Counted from the first letter of the stretch, positions 17,189 through 24,965 are shown. The stretch: 64,000 nucleotides of DNA from Oleidesulfovibrio alaskensis DSM 16109 (GCF_000482745.1 NZ_AXWQ01000005.1:398169-462168); one strand, 5' to 3'. The notes: generated by a model from the sequence alone, not told the origin. Numbers and translations are program-made.

Positions 17189-17840
17189 CGGAACCTCCAG
17201 TGTAGCGGTATGAATCATAACGGAGTCCGGCCGCGGCAGGTAACGGAACCGCGGCCTTATGTGTGTACTATACCAACAACCGCGGTTCTGTATACCCCAT
17301 AATGCCAGTACGGAAGACCTGCCGCGGCAGCACCCCGCAAGAGACACGGCATTACCGCCGCCGGACCGGACACGAACCGGCGGAACAGCACCGGCCCGGA
17401 AAGGCCGTCGTCATCACGGTGCATACATATTCAGGAGAATGCGTGAGCGCAGCCAACGTTTTCCACGCCGCAGCAAAACGCGGCCTGCCCTGCCTGCACA
17501 GGAAAACGCATACCCGCACGGGGAAATACACCAGCAGGGGGACTGCCGGAAAAGGAAAAAGACCACAGACAGATGTCCGGCAGGCAGAAAAAACTGCAAA
17601 AACGCGCAGACTCCGGATATCACCGGAGCGCTGCGCGGCTCTGCGGCCGGAGATGCTCCGGCAAAAACACTATTCCCGACCGGAAACCACTGACACAGGG
17701 CACAACAGGCACCTGAAGCCAGAGGTATCGGAGGCCAGAGGCGCCGGAAGCCGGAGGCATCGGCACCGTCCTCAGCCGCACAGGGCGCAATCGCCGCGGC
17801 AGGCCCACTGCACACCGTCAGCGCCGGTCTGTTTCAGCGC
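17189..17840. other. 650-base stretch without a supported gene
   Basis: Frames open here (for example plus-strand 17263-17844) encode Arg/Pro-rich sequence with no ribosome site or recognisable domain and were not accepted. It holds the promoter region of the SLOG-like gene at its left end and a three-copy 16-base tandem repeat at 17715-17762. Confidence 0.5.
17715..17762. repeat. Three-copy 16-base tandem repeat
   Basis: Units GAAGCCAGAGGTATCG, GAGGCCAGAGGCGCCG and GAAGCCGGAGGCATCG lie head to tail at 17715, 17731 and 17747. They differ mostly by transitions, as in an old slipped-strand duplication. Confidence 0.8.
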
Positions 17841-18380
17841 CTAATCGGGACGAACCATAGTGGTGGCACCCTGCGCGCTGGTACCGCGCCCGTCAAACGA
17901 GCTGCCGGAAGAACCTTCGGCGCCTTCACCCTGCTTCATCTGAGCCTCCGCCAGCTGCTGCTGCAACTGCATCAGCTCGTTGCGCTTCATCTCCAGCATT
18001 TTCTGCTTCGCCTCATCCGGCATACTTTTCTGTTCAAGCTCGCGTATCTCCTGCTTCAACTTTTCGATACGCTCTTTCAGCCGGTCAATCAGCTGTTCAA
18101 GGGTGGTTTTATCTTCACCTTCACCGCCATCTGCCTTGGCCGGTGCGGCTGTGAACGTAGTATCCGGTTCGCCGGCGGCCCTGCGCCTTGCCTCGTCGGA
18201 TATTTCCACCACCACGCCGCCAGCGGAGGCGGCACCCTGAGCGGCTTCACCGGCTGCGGCACTGCCTGTGCGCAGTGTTCCCACAGCACCGGATTTTTTT
18301 CCTGCATCCTCGTCCACAAGATGCAGGTCACGCTTCAACGCCGACATACCAAGCGGAAAACTGTCAAAACTAATAGCCAT
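17841..18380 (-). CDS. FlxA-like coiled-coil protein (second of pair)
   Basis: 179 aa. N-terminal 60 residues low in structure, then the segment VVEISDEARRRAAG, then a long coiled coil (about residues 92-150: LEQLIDRLKERIEKLKQEI... MKRNELMQLQQQLAEAQ) of the FlxA type, then a Gly/Ser-rich tail. No catalytic motif. It has the same plan as the gene directly upstream (ISDEA segment followed by Glu/Gln-rich coiled coil), so the two look like diverged duplicates. GGAGGTGAGTT precedes the ATG. FlxA-like proteins are found with flagellar regulons in some bacteria, but their role is unknown and no flagellar gene is in this window. Confidence 0.65.
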   Translation of the reverse strand: MAISFDSFPLGMSALKRDLHLVDEDAGKKSGAVGTLRTGSAAAGEAAQGAASAGGVVVEISDEARRRAAGEPDTTFTAAPAKADGGEGEDKTTLEQLIDRLKERIEKLKQEIRELEQKSMPDEAKQKMLEMKRNELMQLQQQLAEAQMKQGEGAEGSSGSSFDGRGTSAQGATTMVRPD

Positions 18381-18451
18381 AACTCACCTCCGTCTGTCCG
18401 GCATATCGGCCAGACGGTGAAAAACTATAGGCCGTCCGTTGTCACGGCCCA

Positions 18452-18931
18452 TCATTTGAGTGAAGCCTGCAGAGCCATCAGCTGTTGCTCCAGAGACTGC
18501 ACCTGCGCCTGCAGAGGGGCTATCTGCTGCATTTTCTGTTCATCCGAAACAGGGCTCGAAGTGATTTCGGCTATGCGGGCCTGAAGCTCTTCAATCTGCT
18601 TTTTCAGTTTTTCAATCTGCTCTATCCCGCCGTTACCGCTGACACTGCCGGAAGATGCTGCTTCCTCACCCTCCTGAGCGGCAGCCCGCGCCTTGATGCT
18701 TTCAACGGTTTCGCCTTCTTCTTCCTTTATTCCCCGTACATGCTTACTGTTTTCCAACGCGGCGGCCTTCTGCTCTTCCAGCAGACGCCAGGCTTCGTCA
18801 GAAATAGTCACCCTGTCGCCCTGACCGTAAAAACCGGTAATGGAGTCGGCACTGCCGTACTGCCGTTTCGAGACCTGATGCGCAGAACCGGTCTGAAGCA
18901 CATAGCCGACAGAACTTCCGTCAATCTGCAT
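18452..18931 (-). CDS. FlxA-like coiled-coil protein (first of pair)
   Basis: 159 aa. It begins MQIDGSSVGYVLQTGSAHQ, has VTISDEAWRLLEEQ near residue 48, and ends in a coiled coil (IEQIEKLKKQIEELQARIAE, then LQAQVQSLEQQLMALQ) matching the FlxA-like family. AGGAGGG before ATG 18931 fixes the start; a longer in-frame extension begins without a ribosome site. It lies 71 bases upstream of its paralogue on the same strand, probably one operon. Function unknown. Confidence 0.7.
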   Translation of the reverse strand: MQIDGSSVGYVLQTGSAHQVSKRQYGSADSITGFYGQGDRVTISDEAWRLLEEQKAAALENSKHVRGIKEEEGETVESIKARAAAQEGEEAASSGSVSGNGGIEQIEKLKKQIEELQARIAEITSSPVSDEQKMQQIAPLQAQVQSLEQQLMALQASLK

Positions 18932-19171
18932 GGCACCCTCCTGAACACCTTTGCAGGCGGCAAAAATTTCATTGCCGCAATCCGCTGCAAAAAATGTTCT
19001 CACACCATGACTCCGTGCAGGAAAACTTTTTACTCTTTAAAATGCATGAACTTACAAACTGTACAGTCTGAGAGGAAGGCAGAATCCGGCCGCATGCGCA
19101 GCAGAAAGTGCCGTCTGAACGCTCCGCCGCAGGAGCGGCAACGAAGTGGCAACGGGGTGGCAGAAGAGCAT

Positions 19172-19200
19172 AAAAAAACGTCCGGAACCAGCCGGACGTT
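19172..19200 (-). terminator. Terminator of the zinc-ribbon protein gene
   Basis: Stem AACGTCCGG/CCGGACGTT with a short loop, running on the minus strand into seven T residues, about 20 bases past the stop. Confidence 0.88.
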
Positions 19201-19222
19201 TCAACGCGGCGTACAGCCGTCG

Positions 19223-19759
19223 TCACATGGTGCAGCGCAAAAGCTTGATGCCCTGCCTGAAAAGAATTTCCACTTTATCAGGCTTTACAAGCTGCTGCAC
19301 TTTACCCACTCCGAAATTGGGGTGAGAAATAATCTGCCCCACTTCGTATGTGCTTTTCATGCTGTAAGGGGTTGCGTCGCGGTCTTCTGAACCGGCAATG
19401 GCTTTCAGCCATACTTCAGCGGTCTGCGCTGCTTCACGGGCGGCACGGGCGGCTGCGCGGGTGTCTGCGGCTTTGCGGGCAGCTTCGGAACGAGAAGCCG
19501 AAACGGTGCGTCCGGATGCGCCGGTGGTGGTAGCAGTTTCCCGTGCGGAACCTGCACGCACTTTTTTCACGGCAGGAGCCTGAGGCCGCGATTTGGGCTG
19601 CTTGGGCGGGCGGTATTTATGCTCGCTGCCGCAGGCCTTACACTGAACCTTCACTACCTCATTGCCTACCATGGCCACTATCACGTGACCGGTAACGTCA
19701 TTGCATCTGGTGCAGCTGGTGGTAATGTTGTCACCAGCCGTCAGTCCGGATGTACTCAT
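19223..19759 (-). CDS. Zinc-ribbon protein with C-terminal Tudor-like beta domain
   Basis: 178 aa. An N-terminal zinc ribbon has CTRC near residue 17 and CKAC near residue 43. A basic Ala/Arg/Lys-rich linker (about 55-120) follows. The C-terminal 45 residues YEVGQIISHPNFGVGKVQQL...KVEILFRQGIKLLRC follow the 'GxxIxHPxFGxGxV...V.F..G.K.L' pattern of small Tudor-like/CarD-like beta folds that contact nucleic acid or RNA polymerase. This suggests a nucleic-acid-associated protein; it is inference. AAGGGG precedes ATG 19759; a 17-residue longer form is less likely. Confidence 0.6.
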   Translation of the reverse strand: MSTSGLTAGDNITTSCTRCNDVTGHVIVAMVGNEVVKVQCKACGSEHKYRPPKQPKSRPQAPAVKKVRAGSARETATTTGASGRTVSASRSEAARKAADTRAAARAAREAAQTAEVWLKAIAGSEDRDATPYSMKSTYEVGQIISHPNFGVGKVQQLVKPDKVEILFRQGIKLLRCTM

Positions 19760-19831
19760 GGAATCCCCTTGTGTTTCAGACGGGTAAACACCCGTAGACG
19801 AACGAATCATAGTCCGGCTCGGACAGCCGGC

Positions 19832-19861
19832 AAAAAAGGAGCCACAGGGCGAACCTGTGGC
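19832..19861 (-). terminator. Terminator downstream of the hsp20 operon
   Basis: Perfect 8-bp stem GCCACAGG/CCTGTGGC (19841-19848 with 19854-19861), followed on the minus strand by TCC and six T residues. It lies 190 bases past the second hsp20 stop and is the first good minus-strand terminator after it. Confidence 0.8.
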
Positions 19862-19938
19862 AGAACGCCTCTTGGGGCGGACGGGCTTAATACGCCTTTG
19901 CTGCCATCATGGCAAGCCTGCCTGTCCCCCCAAAAGCA

Positions 19939-19978
19939 GACAGAATGGCTTTCGCCTTTGCGCGAAAGCCATTCTGTC
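19939..19978. repeat. 17-bp perfect inverted repeat
   Basis: 19939-19955 is the exact reverse complement of 19962-19978 with a 6-base loop. It lies in the 3' region of the hsp20 transcript on the minus strand and is not followed by a clear T run, so it may be an mRNA-stabilising hairpin or a repeat element rather than a terminator. Confidence 0.85.
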
Positions 19979-20054
19979 AGGTCGTACTCGTATCGCTTGC
20001 GGTGCCACCAGCGGCGGCACCCTTATTGAAACGGATTTGGCGACGAAAGGCAAG

Positions 20055-20420
20055 CTATACGGCGCGCACCTCAATACGTCTGGGTCTGGCTGCTTCCGCC
20101 TTCGGCAGATGCAGGTTCAGCAGACCGTTTTTGATGGTCGCCGTTATGCGTTCTCTGTCCACCACATCGGAAATGGTAAAGGTTCTCACAAACTCACAGG
20201 CATCGAATTCCGCATGCAGCTTTCTGCCGGCTTTCTGTACATATGAGCTGCGTCCGGTGACAATCACTTCATTTTCTTCCAGATCAATGCTCAGTCCTTC
20301 TCCCGAAACACCGGGCAGTTCCAGCATGATGTGAAACCCGTCTTCCATTTCAAGAATGTCCGTGGAAGGAATAACTTTGGGCAATGCCTTTTCTTCGTGT
20401 TTTACAACTTCAGTGTTCAT
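20055..20420 (-). CDS. Hsp20/alpha-crystallin small heat-shock protein
   Basis: 121 aa. The alpha-crystallin domain covers about residues 18-115: FHIMLELPGVSGEGLSIDLEENEVIVTGR, then FVRTFTISDVVDRERITATIKNGLLNLHLPKAE with the A.IKNGVL-type motif, and a short C-terminal PRRIEV segment (the IXI/V-type tail). ATP-independent holdase chaperone, cytoplasmic. GGAGG precedes the ATG. Second gene of a two-gene operon, 13 bases after its relative. Confidence 0.93.
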   Translation of the reverse strand: MNTEVVKHEEKALPKVIPSTDILEMEDGFHIMLELPGVSGEGLSIDLEENEVIVTGRSSYVQKAGRKLHAEFDACEFVRTFTISDVVDRERITATIKNGLLNLHLPKAEAARPRRIEVRAV

Positions 20421-20433
20421 GTGAAGACCTCCA

Positions 20434-20841
20434 TCAGGAAATAGCTATTTTTCTGGGTTTGACGGCTTCCGATTTAGGAAGAACAACCCTCAGAATGCCA
20501 TTTTCGCAGGTTGCCTGCACGGCATCACGGTCAACAGGTGCATTCAGCGTAATGACACGCTGAAAAGAACCATAGCCCCTTTCCTGCCTGAAGAATTTAC
20601 CAGCTTCTTTTTCCACTTCACCACGAATTATAAGATTCTTGTCAGAAATAGTAAGATCAATCTTTTCGGGGTCTACAGCAGGAACAAGAAGATCTACATA
20701 ATAGTTTTCATCATCTTCAACAATGTTGAGTCCTGCAGTGGCGTTTCTGATGTATCCGCCTTTGCTGGCTCTTGCAAACTCATCAAAGAGTTTTTCAAAA
20801 CTTCTCGGCATTTCATAAAGAGAACTGAAATCAATTACCAT
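20434..20841 (-). CDS. Hsp20/alpha-crystallin small heat-shock protein
   Basis: 135 aa. An N-terminal arm of about 40 residues (SLYEMPRSFEKLFDEFAR) precedes the alpha-crystallin domain with YYVDLLVPAVDPEKIDLTISDKNLIIRGE, GSFQRVITLNAPVDRDAVQATCENGILRVVLPKSE and C-terminal PRKIAIS. AGGAGG before ATG 20841 fixes the start. First gene of the pair, directly behind a sigma-70-like promoter; no CIRCE element or sigma-32 pattern was seen. The two proteins differ enough to form mixed oligomers, which is inference. Confidence 0.93.
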   Translation of the reverse strand: MVIDFSSLYEMPRSFEKLFDEFARASKGGYIRNATAGLNIVEDDENYYVDLLVPAVDPEKIDLTISDKNLIIRGEVEKEAGKFFRQERGYGSFQRVITLNAPVDRDAVQATCENGILRVVLPKSEAVKPRKIAIS

Positions 20842-20874
20842 AGTAATGACCTCCTGATTCATCGTCTTGCGTTC

Positions 20875-20902
20875 AAGATAAAGCAGCTTTATGCGCTGTC
20901 AA
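20875..20902 (-). promoter_or_regulatory. Sigma-70-like promoter of the hsp20 operon
   Basis: TTGACA (minus strand, 20897-20902), 16-base spacer and TATCTT (20875-20880), placing the transcript start about 27 bases before the first hsp20 ATG. Confidence 0.6.
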
Positions 20903-21024
20903 CAGCAGTTAATTTTTTTCTGCGCAAAAAAATGCCCTGCCGCAGCGGCGCACCCGCGGGGTTTACAACCACCCCCTCACGGGCTAAACGTGACGCGGGC
21001 GGAACACCGCCGGGAGATTTATCT

Positions 21025-21930
21025 ATGCAGATTTATGTAGAAACAGGAAACAACGATCAACGCAGCGCCATCAAGACCGAACTCGGCATGCTGGCAGAAG
21101 CGGCCACACGGGTTCCGCTGATATTCCCCGTTGACCAGATTATAGTGCCTCAGGACTTCGACGCCAAAGTTAACGAGCTGGAAAATTCCGATGATTTCCG
21201 CTCCACCCCCGGGCTGGAGCCTGTGGCGCGCACGGTGCATACCCGCGCCGGATATGTGCTGCTGTTTCACCCCAACCTGTACACGGGCTGGTATGACGAG
21301 CAGGTACGGTTCTGCATCTACTGGCATGAATTCACCAAGCTGGTTAACCGCGGTCGTTTTCCGCTGCTTGTACGCCGGGGCCGCCCTGACAGTTTCGCAA
21401 ATTATTTCATGAACCTGTACGCACTGTACGGAGAATACGAGGCAAGCCGCCGTTCATTTGAATTCCGCGATGCACTGGTGCAGCAGGTGTACAAGGCTCC
21501 CCTCTCCGCCAAAGCCCGTCAGGATCTGGAAAATTCGCTGGACGGTAACATCCGCCTGCTCAACAACCGCGGAGAGTACTACGACTGGATACGCTTTCAG
21601 ATCTCCGAATACCGCAAGCATAACAACACATCGATTTTTCTTCAGAATGTGCGGCAAAAAGTTACCCAGCTGTCTTTTTCCCTCATTTATGCCTATGCCA
21701 CCATGGACCATTATCCGGAATACCGCGTTAAGGAAGAAGCGCTGAAAGAAGCGCCCATGCTCAACGAAAAAACCCGTGATTTTCTGGAATACTTCCGGTT
21801 TGTCTACAACAGAGGATCGGCAGATCTTGTGGACGGTATCGGGCTGATGGAAGGGCTGTGGGCCAATTTCGGGTTCCGCTTTACCGATACGGAACGCGGA
21901 GGTATGCGCTGCGAAGTACTGGATATTTAA
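21025..21930 (+). CDS. Conserved protein of unknown function
   Basis: 301 aa, soluble. No domain recognised. It is rich in aromatic residues, with a Tyr/Trp-rich middle (LYTGWYDEQVRFCIYWHEFTK, about residues 88-108) that includes a His-Glu pair in a helix, but no full metalloprotease signature. The C-terminal half is mainly helical (EYYDWIRFQISEYRK...). The start ATG 21025 follows CGGGAGATTTATCT. Single gene followed by a strong terminator; neighbours (hsp20 pair, divergent; GNAT, downstream) give no hint of its role. Confidence 0.7.
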   Translation: MQIYVETGNNDQRSAIKTELGMLAEAATRVPLIFPVDQIIVPQDFDAKVNELENSDDFRSTPGLEPVARTVHTRAGYVLLFHPNLYTGWYDEQVRFCIYWHEFTKLVNRGRFPLLVRRGRPDSFANYFMNLYALYGEYEASRRSFEFRDALVQQVYKAPLSAKARQDLENSLDGNIRLLNNRGEYYDWIRFQISEYRKHNNTSIFLQNVRQKVTQLSFSLIYAYATMDHYPEYRVKEEALKEAPMLNEKTRDFLEYFRFVYNRGSADLVDGIGLMEGLWANFGFRFTDTERGGMRCEVLDI

Positions 21931-21946
21931 CTGCCCCCGCAGATTG

Positions 21947-21974
21947 AAAAGGCCGGCCCTGTGCCGGCCTTTTT
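21947..21974 (+). terminator. Terminator of the 21025-21930 gene
   Basis: Stem AAGGCCGGC/GCCGGCCTT with a 5-base loop and a T run, 16 bases after the stop. Confidence 0.92.
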
Positions 21975-22072
21975 AACGTTCTGCGCATTTCTCCGCGCTT
22001 TCCCGCCTGAAAAAACACATGATGTAACACCTGAGTCTTGTCTTTTTATCCGCAATGCGTACCCTGTGACGT

Positions 22073-22633
22073 ATGCCCCTGTATCAGCCCCTCACCCCCA
22101 GACTGTTTATGCGCCAATGGCGTGCAGGCGACCTGCCCTGCTTTGCCCGTATGAATGCGGACCGCAGGGTGATGCGCTTTTTTCCCGCACCGCTCACACG
22201 CCGGCAGAGCGACGCCATGGCAGAACGCTGCAGCATGCTCATCGACAGTCAGGGCTGGGGGTTCTGGGCGGTGGAAGAGCGCAGCAGCGGCCTGTTTGCC
22301 GGTATGGTAGGTCTGCACCGTCCGTCGGGCGACCTGCCGTTTGCTCCGTGTGTGGAGGTCGGCTGGCGGCTGGACCCGGACCACTGGGGCAAAGGATATG
22401 CAACGGAAGCGGCTGCGGCCGCTCTGGATATCGCTTTCAATACGCTGGGACTCCATGAAGTGGTCGCCTTCACTGCTGTACTCAACACACCCTCTCAGGC
22501 AGTCATGCGACGTCTGGGCATGCGACATGCCATGGATTTCGAGCATCCGGCAGTGCCTGCGGACAGCCCGTTACGGGCACACTGCCTGTACCGCACAGAC
22601 AAAGAAGAGCATCAACGGCGCCACGGGCTCTGA
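22073..22633 (+). CDS. GNAT acetyltransferase (RimJ/RimL type)
   Basis: 186 aa. Acetyltransf_3 layout: LTPRLFMRQWRAGDLPCF at the start, WAVEERSSGLFAGMVGL, EVGWRLDPDHWGKGYATEAAAAAL with the acetyl-CoA pyrophosphate loop (WGKGYA, motif A, about residue 105), and NTPSQAVMRRLGMRHAMDF near residue 143. It would transfer acetyl from acetyl-CoA to an N-terminal or small-molecule amine; the substrate is unknown. No strong ribosome site precedes the ATG. Confidence 0.9.
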   Translation: MPLYQPLTPRLFMRQWRAGDLPCFARMNADRRVMRFFPAPLTRRQSDAMAERCSMLIDSQGWGFWAVEERSSGLFAGMVGLHRPSGDLPFAPCVEVGWRLDPDHWGKGYATEAAAAALDIAFNTLGLHEVVAFTAVLNTPSQAVMRRLGMRHAMDFEHPAVPADSPLRAHCLYRTDKEEHQRRHGL

Positions 22634-22737
22634 AACAGGCCGCAACGCCGGATGCGGACAAATATCAGCACTGGATTTATGCAGGCCCCGAAGGTATACA
22701 TGCAGCTTTGATCCAACACCCAACACACGGCACCTAT

Positions 22738-23982
22738 ATGCGCAAATTCATAGTCATTTCCCTGATACTTGTCTGTACGGCAGCCGCCGGCGGCTGGTTT
22801 TTCATAAACAAAAAAACAGGGCACGCCGTTGTGATCACCCGCACGCAGGAACTGCGTCCGGGCACCATACGCGAAGTGCTTGAAGCCACCGGCATCATCA
22901 AGCCGGAAGTGGGAGCCATTGTAAAAACAGGCACCCGCGCCACAGGACTCATCCGCAAAATGTACGTCCGGGTGGGCGACAGTGTGCAGAAAGGCGACCT
23001 CATTGCCGAAATAGATGACAGAGAGCAGCAGGCTTCATTAAACGAAGCCAGTGCCAATGTGGAAAAAAGCAAAGCGGAACTGCGGCAGATCGAACTTTCG
23101 TACCCGCTGCGCATTGACGAAGCCGCAGCCCAGCTTAAAGCGGCCAAAGCGGAACTGCGCTTTGCCGAACTGACGCTGCAGCGCACCCAGCAGCTGGTCA
23201 CCCAGCATCTTGAAACCCAGAACAAACTGGACGACACCCAGCAGGCTGCCACGGTATCGAGCAACACCGTGCGGGCCCGTGAAGCCACTCTGCGCCGCCT
23301 CAGGGCGGAATTTGAGCTGGAGCGCACCAAAGCCCGCGAAGCGCTGCAGCAGGCTCAGGCCGGGCTGGAGTCCGCCCGCATACGCATGTCGTATACCACC
23401 ATATACAGTCCCATAAACGGCATTGTCAGCCAGGTGACTGCACAGGAAGGCGAAACGGTTGTGGCCGGCCTTGAGGTGGCAAACCTCATCACCGTGCTTG
23501 ACCCCGACAGGCTTGAAATGTGGATATATGTCGATGAAACCGATGTGGGTAAAGTCAGGCCCGGCATGACGACGGAATTCCGTGTGGACACCTATCCCGA
23601 TGCGGTGTTCACCGGCACCGTGGACCAGATATATCCGCAGCCGGAAGTACGCGACAACATTGTGTACTATCAGGCGCTGGTCAAACTTGCACCGGAAACA
23701 TCGCGCAAGCTGCGGCCGGAAATGACCACGCAGTGCAGTGTCATTGTGCACGAAAAGGACAACGTGCTTGCCCTGCCCAATGCCGCGCTTAAATGGGTAG
23801 ACGGCAAACAGACGGTGTTTGTACAGCGCGCCGCGGGCAACGTGGAAAAAGTCTACCCGCAGCTGGGGCTGCGCGGGCTGGACGCCAGTGAAGTCGTAAG
23901 CGGGCTGAATGCCGGAGACATGGTGGCCGTGGATGTAGATCTGGGCAGCGCCCCTGCCGCAAAACGTGGCGGGGCACACTGA
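22738..23982 (+). CDS. MacA-like periplasmic adaptor (HlyD/RND family)
   Basis: 414 aa. An N-terminal membrane anchor/signal (FIVISLILVCTAAAGGWFF), a split biotinyl-lipoyl domain (GAIVKTGTRATGLIRKMYV..., and later YSPINGIVSQVTAQEGETV), a long coiled-coil hairpin (about residues 95-225), a beta barrel and a membrane-proximal domain. This is the adaptor of a tripartite ABC efflux pump. Its stop overlaps the ATG of the ABC ATPase gene (ATGA), so they are translated together. The cognate permeases lie 2.9 kb downstream. Confidence 0.92.
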   Translation: MRKFIVISLILVCTAAAGGWFFINKKTGHAVVITRTQELRPGTIREVLEATGIIKPEVGAIVKTGTRATGLIRKMYVRVGDSVQKGDLIAEIDDREQQASLNEASANVEKSKAELRQIELSYPLRIDEAAAQLKAAKAELRFAELTLQRTQQLVTQHLETQNKLDDTQQAATVSSNTVRAREATLRRLRAEFELERTKAREALQQAQAGLESARIRMSYTTIYSPINGIVSQVTAQEGETVVAGLEVANLITVLDPDRLEMWIYVDETDVGKVRPGMTTEFRVDTYPDAVFTGTVDQIYPQPEVRDNIVYYQALVKLAPETSRKLRPEMTTQCSVIVHEKDNVLALPNAALKWVDGKQTVFVQRAAGNVEKVYPQLGLRGLDASEVVSGLNAGDMVAVDVDLGSAPAAKRGGAH

Positions 23983-24680
23983 TGAATGAAACCGCAGCCC
24001 CGCTCATCAGCACACGCGGACTTTACCGCACGTTCACACAGGGTGACCTGACCGTGCAGGCCGTGCGACCGCTTGATATGGACATCATGCAGGGCGAATT
24101 TGTGGCCCTGCAGGGAGCTTCCGGCTCGGGCAAATCCACTCTGCTGCATATACTGGGACTGCTCGACAGGCCCACCGGCGGCAGCTATCAGCTGCACGGG
24201 CGTGATGTGGCCACCATGACCGATGACGAACTGAGCGATTACCGCAACAAGCTCACGGGATTCGTCTTCCAGAATTTCTATCTCATTCCTTACTCATCGG
24301 CGCTGGACAACGTACTCATGCCGGGACTGTACAGCGATATTCCGCTGCGCACGCTGCGCCAGCGTGCGGCGGATCTGCTGCATCAGGTGGGGCTGGGCGA
24401 CAGGATGGACTTCAAACCTTCCAGCCTGTCGGGCGGTCAGCAGCAGCGTGTGGCTCTGGCCCGGGCACTGCTGCTCGATCCGGCCCTCATTCTGGCCGAT
24501 GAACCTACAGGGCAGTTAGATTCCGCCACCAGCGCCGACATTCTGGACCTGTTCTGCCAGATAAACGCCACCGGCAAAACAATTGTCATGGTAACCCACG
24601 ACGAAGATACGGCGGCACGAGCCAGACGGCGGCTTTTTTTCCGCGACGGAGCCATTGAACGTGAGCACGTCATGTCATAA
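23982..24680 (+). CDS. MacB/LolD-type ABC transporter ATPase
   Basis: 232 aa, a free-standing nucleotide-binding subunit. Walker A GASGSGKST (about residue 45), Q loop FVFQNFYLIP, signature LSGGQQQRVALARAL, Walker B LILADEPTGQLD and H loop VMVTHD are all intact. It energises an FtsX-type permease. The start overlaps the adaptor stop by one base. It would be expected to work with the two MacB-type permeases at 26878-29479. Confidence 0.93.
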   Translation: MNETAAPLISTRGLYRTFTQGDLTVQAVRPLDMDIMQGEFVALQGASGSGKSTLLHILGLLDRPTGGSYQLHGRDVATMTDDELSDYRNKLTGFVFQNFYLIPYSSALDNVLMPGLYSDIPLRTLRQRAADLLHQVGLGDRMDFKPSSLSGGQQQRVALARALLLDPALILADEPTGQLDSATSADILDLFCQINATGKTIVMVTHDEDTAARARRRLFFRDGAIEREHVMS

Positions 24681-24733
24681 GAGCACAGCCATGCCGCACA
24701 TTCATGATGCTTATTCCTGCAGAGAATTTTCCA

Positions 24734-24762
24734 TTGACAGCAAGAGAGCAATACTGCACTAT
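24734..24762 (+). promoter_or_regulatory. Candidate promoter of the Phe-leader/symporter unit
   Basis: A consensus -35 TTGACA (24734-24739) with a 17-base spacer to CACTAT (24757-24762, weak -10 preceded by TG). The predicted start of transcription falls at about 24769, on or next to the leader-peptide ATG. Confidence 0.45.
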
Positions 24763-24768
24763 CCGGCC

Positions 24769-24861
24769 ATGACACAACAGCTATCCGTTTTTTCCTTCAG
24801 CTTTTTCAGCTTTTTCTTTTTCGGTCGCACCTGTGACCGGAAGGTGGATACTGTTGTCTGA
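24769..24861 (+). CDS. Phenylalanine-rich leader peptide
   Basis: 30 aa. Residues 8-18 read FSFSFFSFFFF: eight Phe and three Ser in eleven codons, using both TTT and TTC. This is the hallmark of a ribosome-stalling attenuator peptide such as PheL of pheA/pheST operons. The peptide ends GRTCDRKVDTVV and its last third overlaps RNA segments that can pair with the following terminator. No clear ribosome site lies upstream; either the peptide is leaderless (see the promoter entry) or it is read from an earlier in-frame ATG at 24691. The downstream genes are a small membrane protein and an SSS symporter, suggesting that the transporter responds to charged tRNA-Phe. Confidence 0.75.
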   Translation: MTQQLSVFSFSFFSFFFFGRTCDRKVDTVV

Positions 24862-24924
24862 GTAACAACCGCAAACAACACAGTGCACCCGAAGGTCGCA
24901 GGCTTACCGCCCGCGGCCTTTTTT
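24823..24924 (+). promoter_or_regulatory. Attenuator: alternative hairpins and Rho-independent terminator
   Basis: Four segments are visible. Segment 1 (24823-24828, GGTCGC) directly follows the Phe codons and pairs with segment 2 (24833-24838, GTGACC). Segment 2, extended to 24830-24838 (CCTGTGACC), can instead pair over 9 bp (one G-U) with segment 3 (24894-24902, GGTCGCAGG). Segment 3 is also the left arm of a terminator: 24893-24903 with 24909-24919 and six T to 24924. Stalling at Phe codons would cover segment 1, free segment 2, and favour 2:3 over the terminator. No stall lets 1:2 and the terminator form. Confidence 0.72.
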
Positions 24925-24965
24925 GTTTCACGCCCCGGCGGGGCAGACACGGAGGATAAAGACAT

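Noticed and set aside
17263..17844. A 193-codon plus-strand frame in the 17.2-17.8 kb gap
   Set aside because: Arg/Pro-rich with no ribosome site, no domain, and it runs over a tandem repeat.
19619..20029. A plus-strand frame across the hsp20 3' region
   Set aside because: It overlaps the start of the zinc-ribbon gene and a perfect hairpin; no coding features.
24655..24861. The Phe-rich frame read as an extension from within the ATPase gene
   Set aside because: The extension overlaps the ATPase end and has no ribosome site; the short form fits an attenuator leader better.
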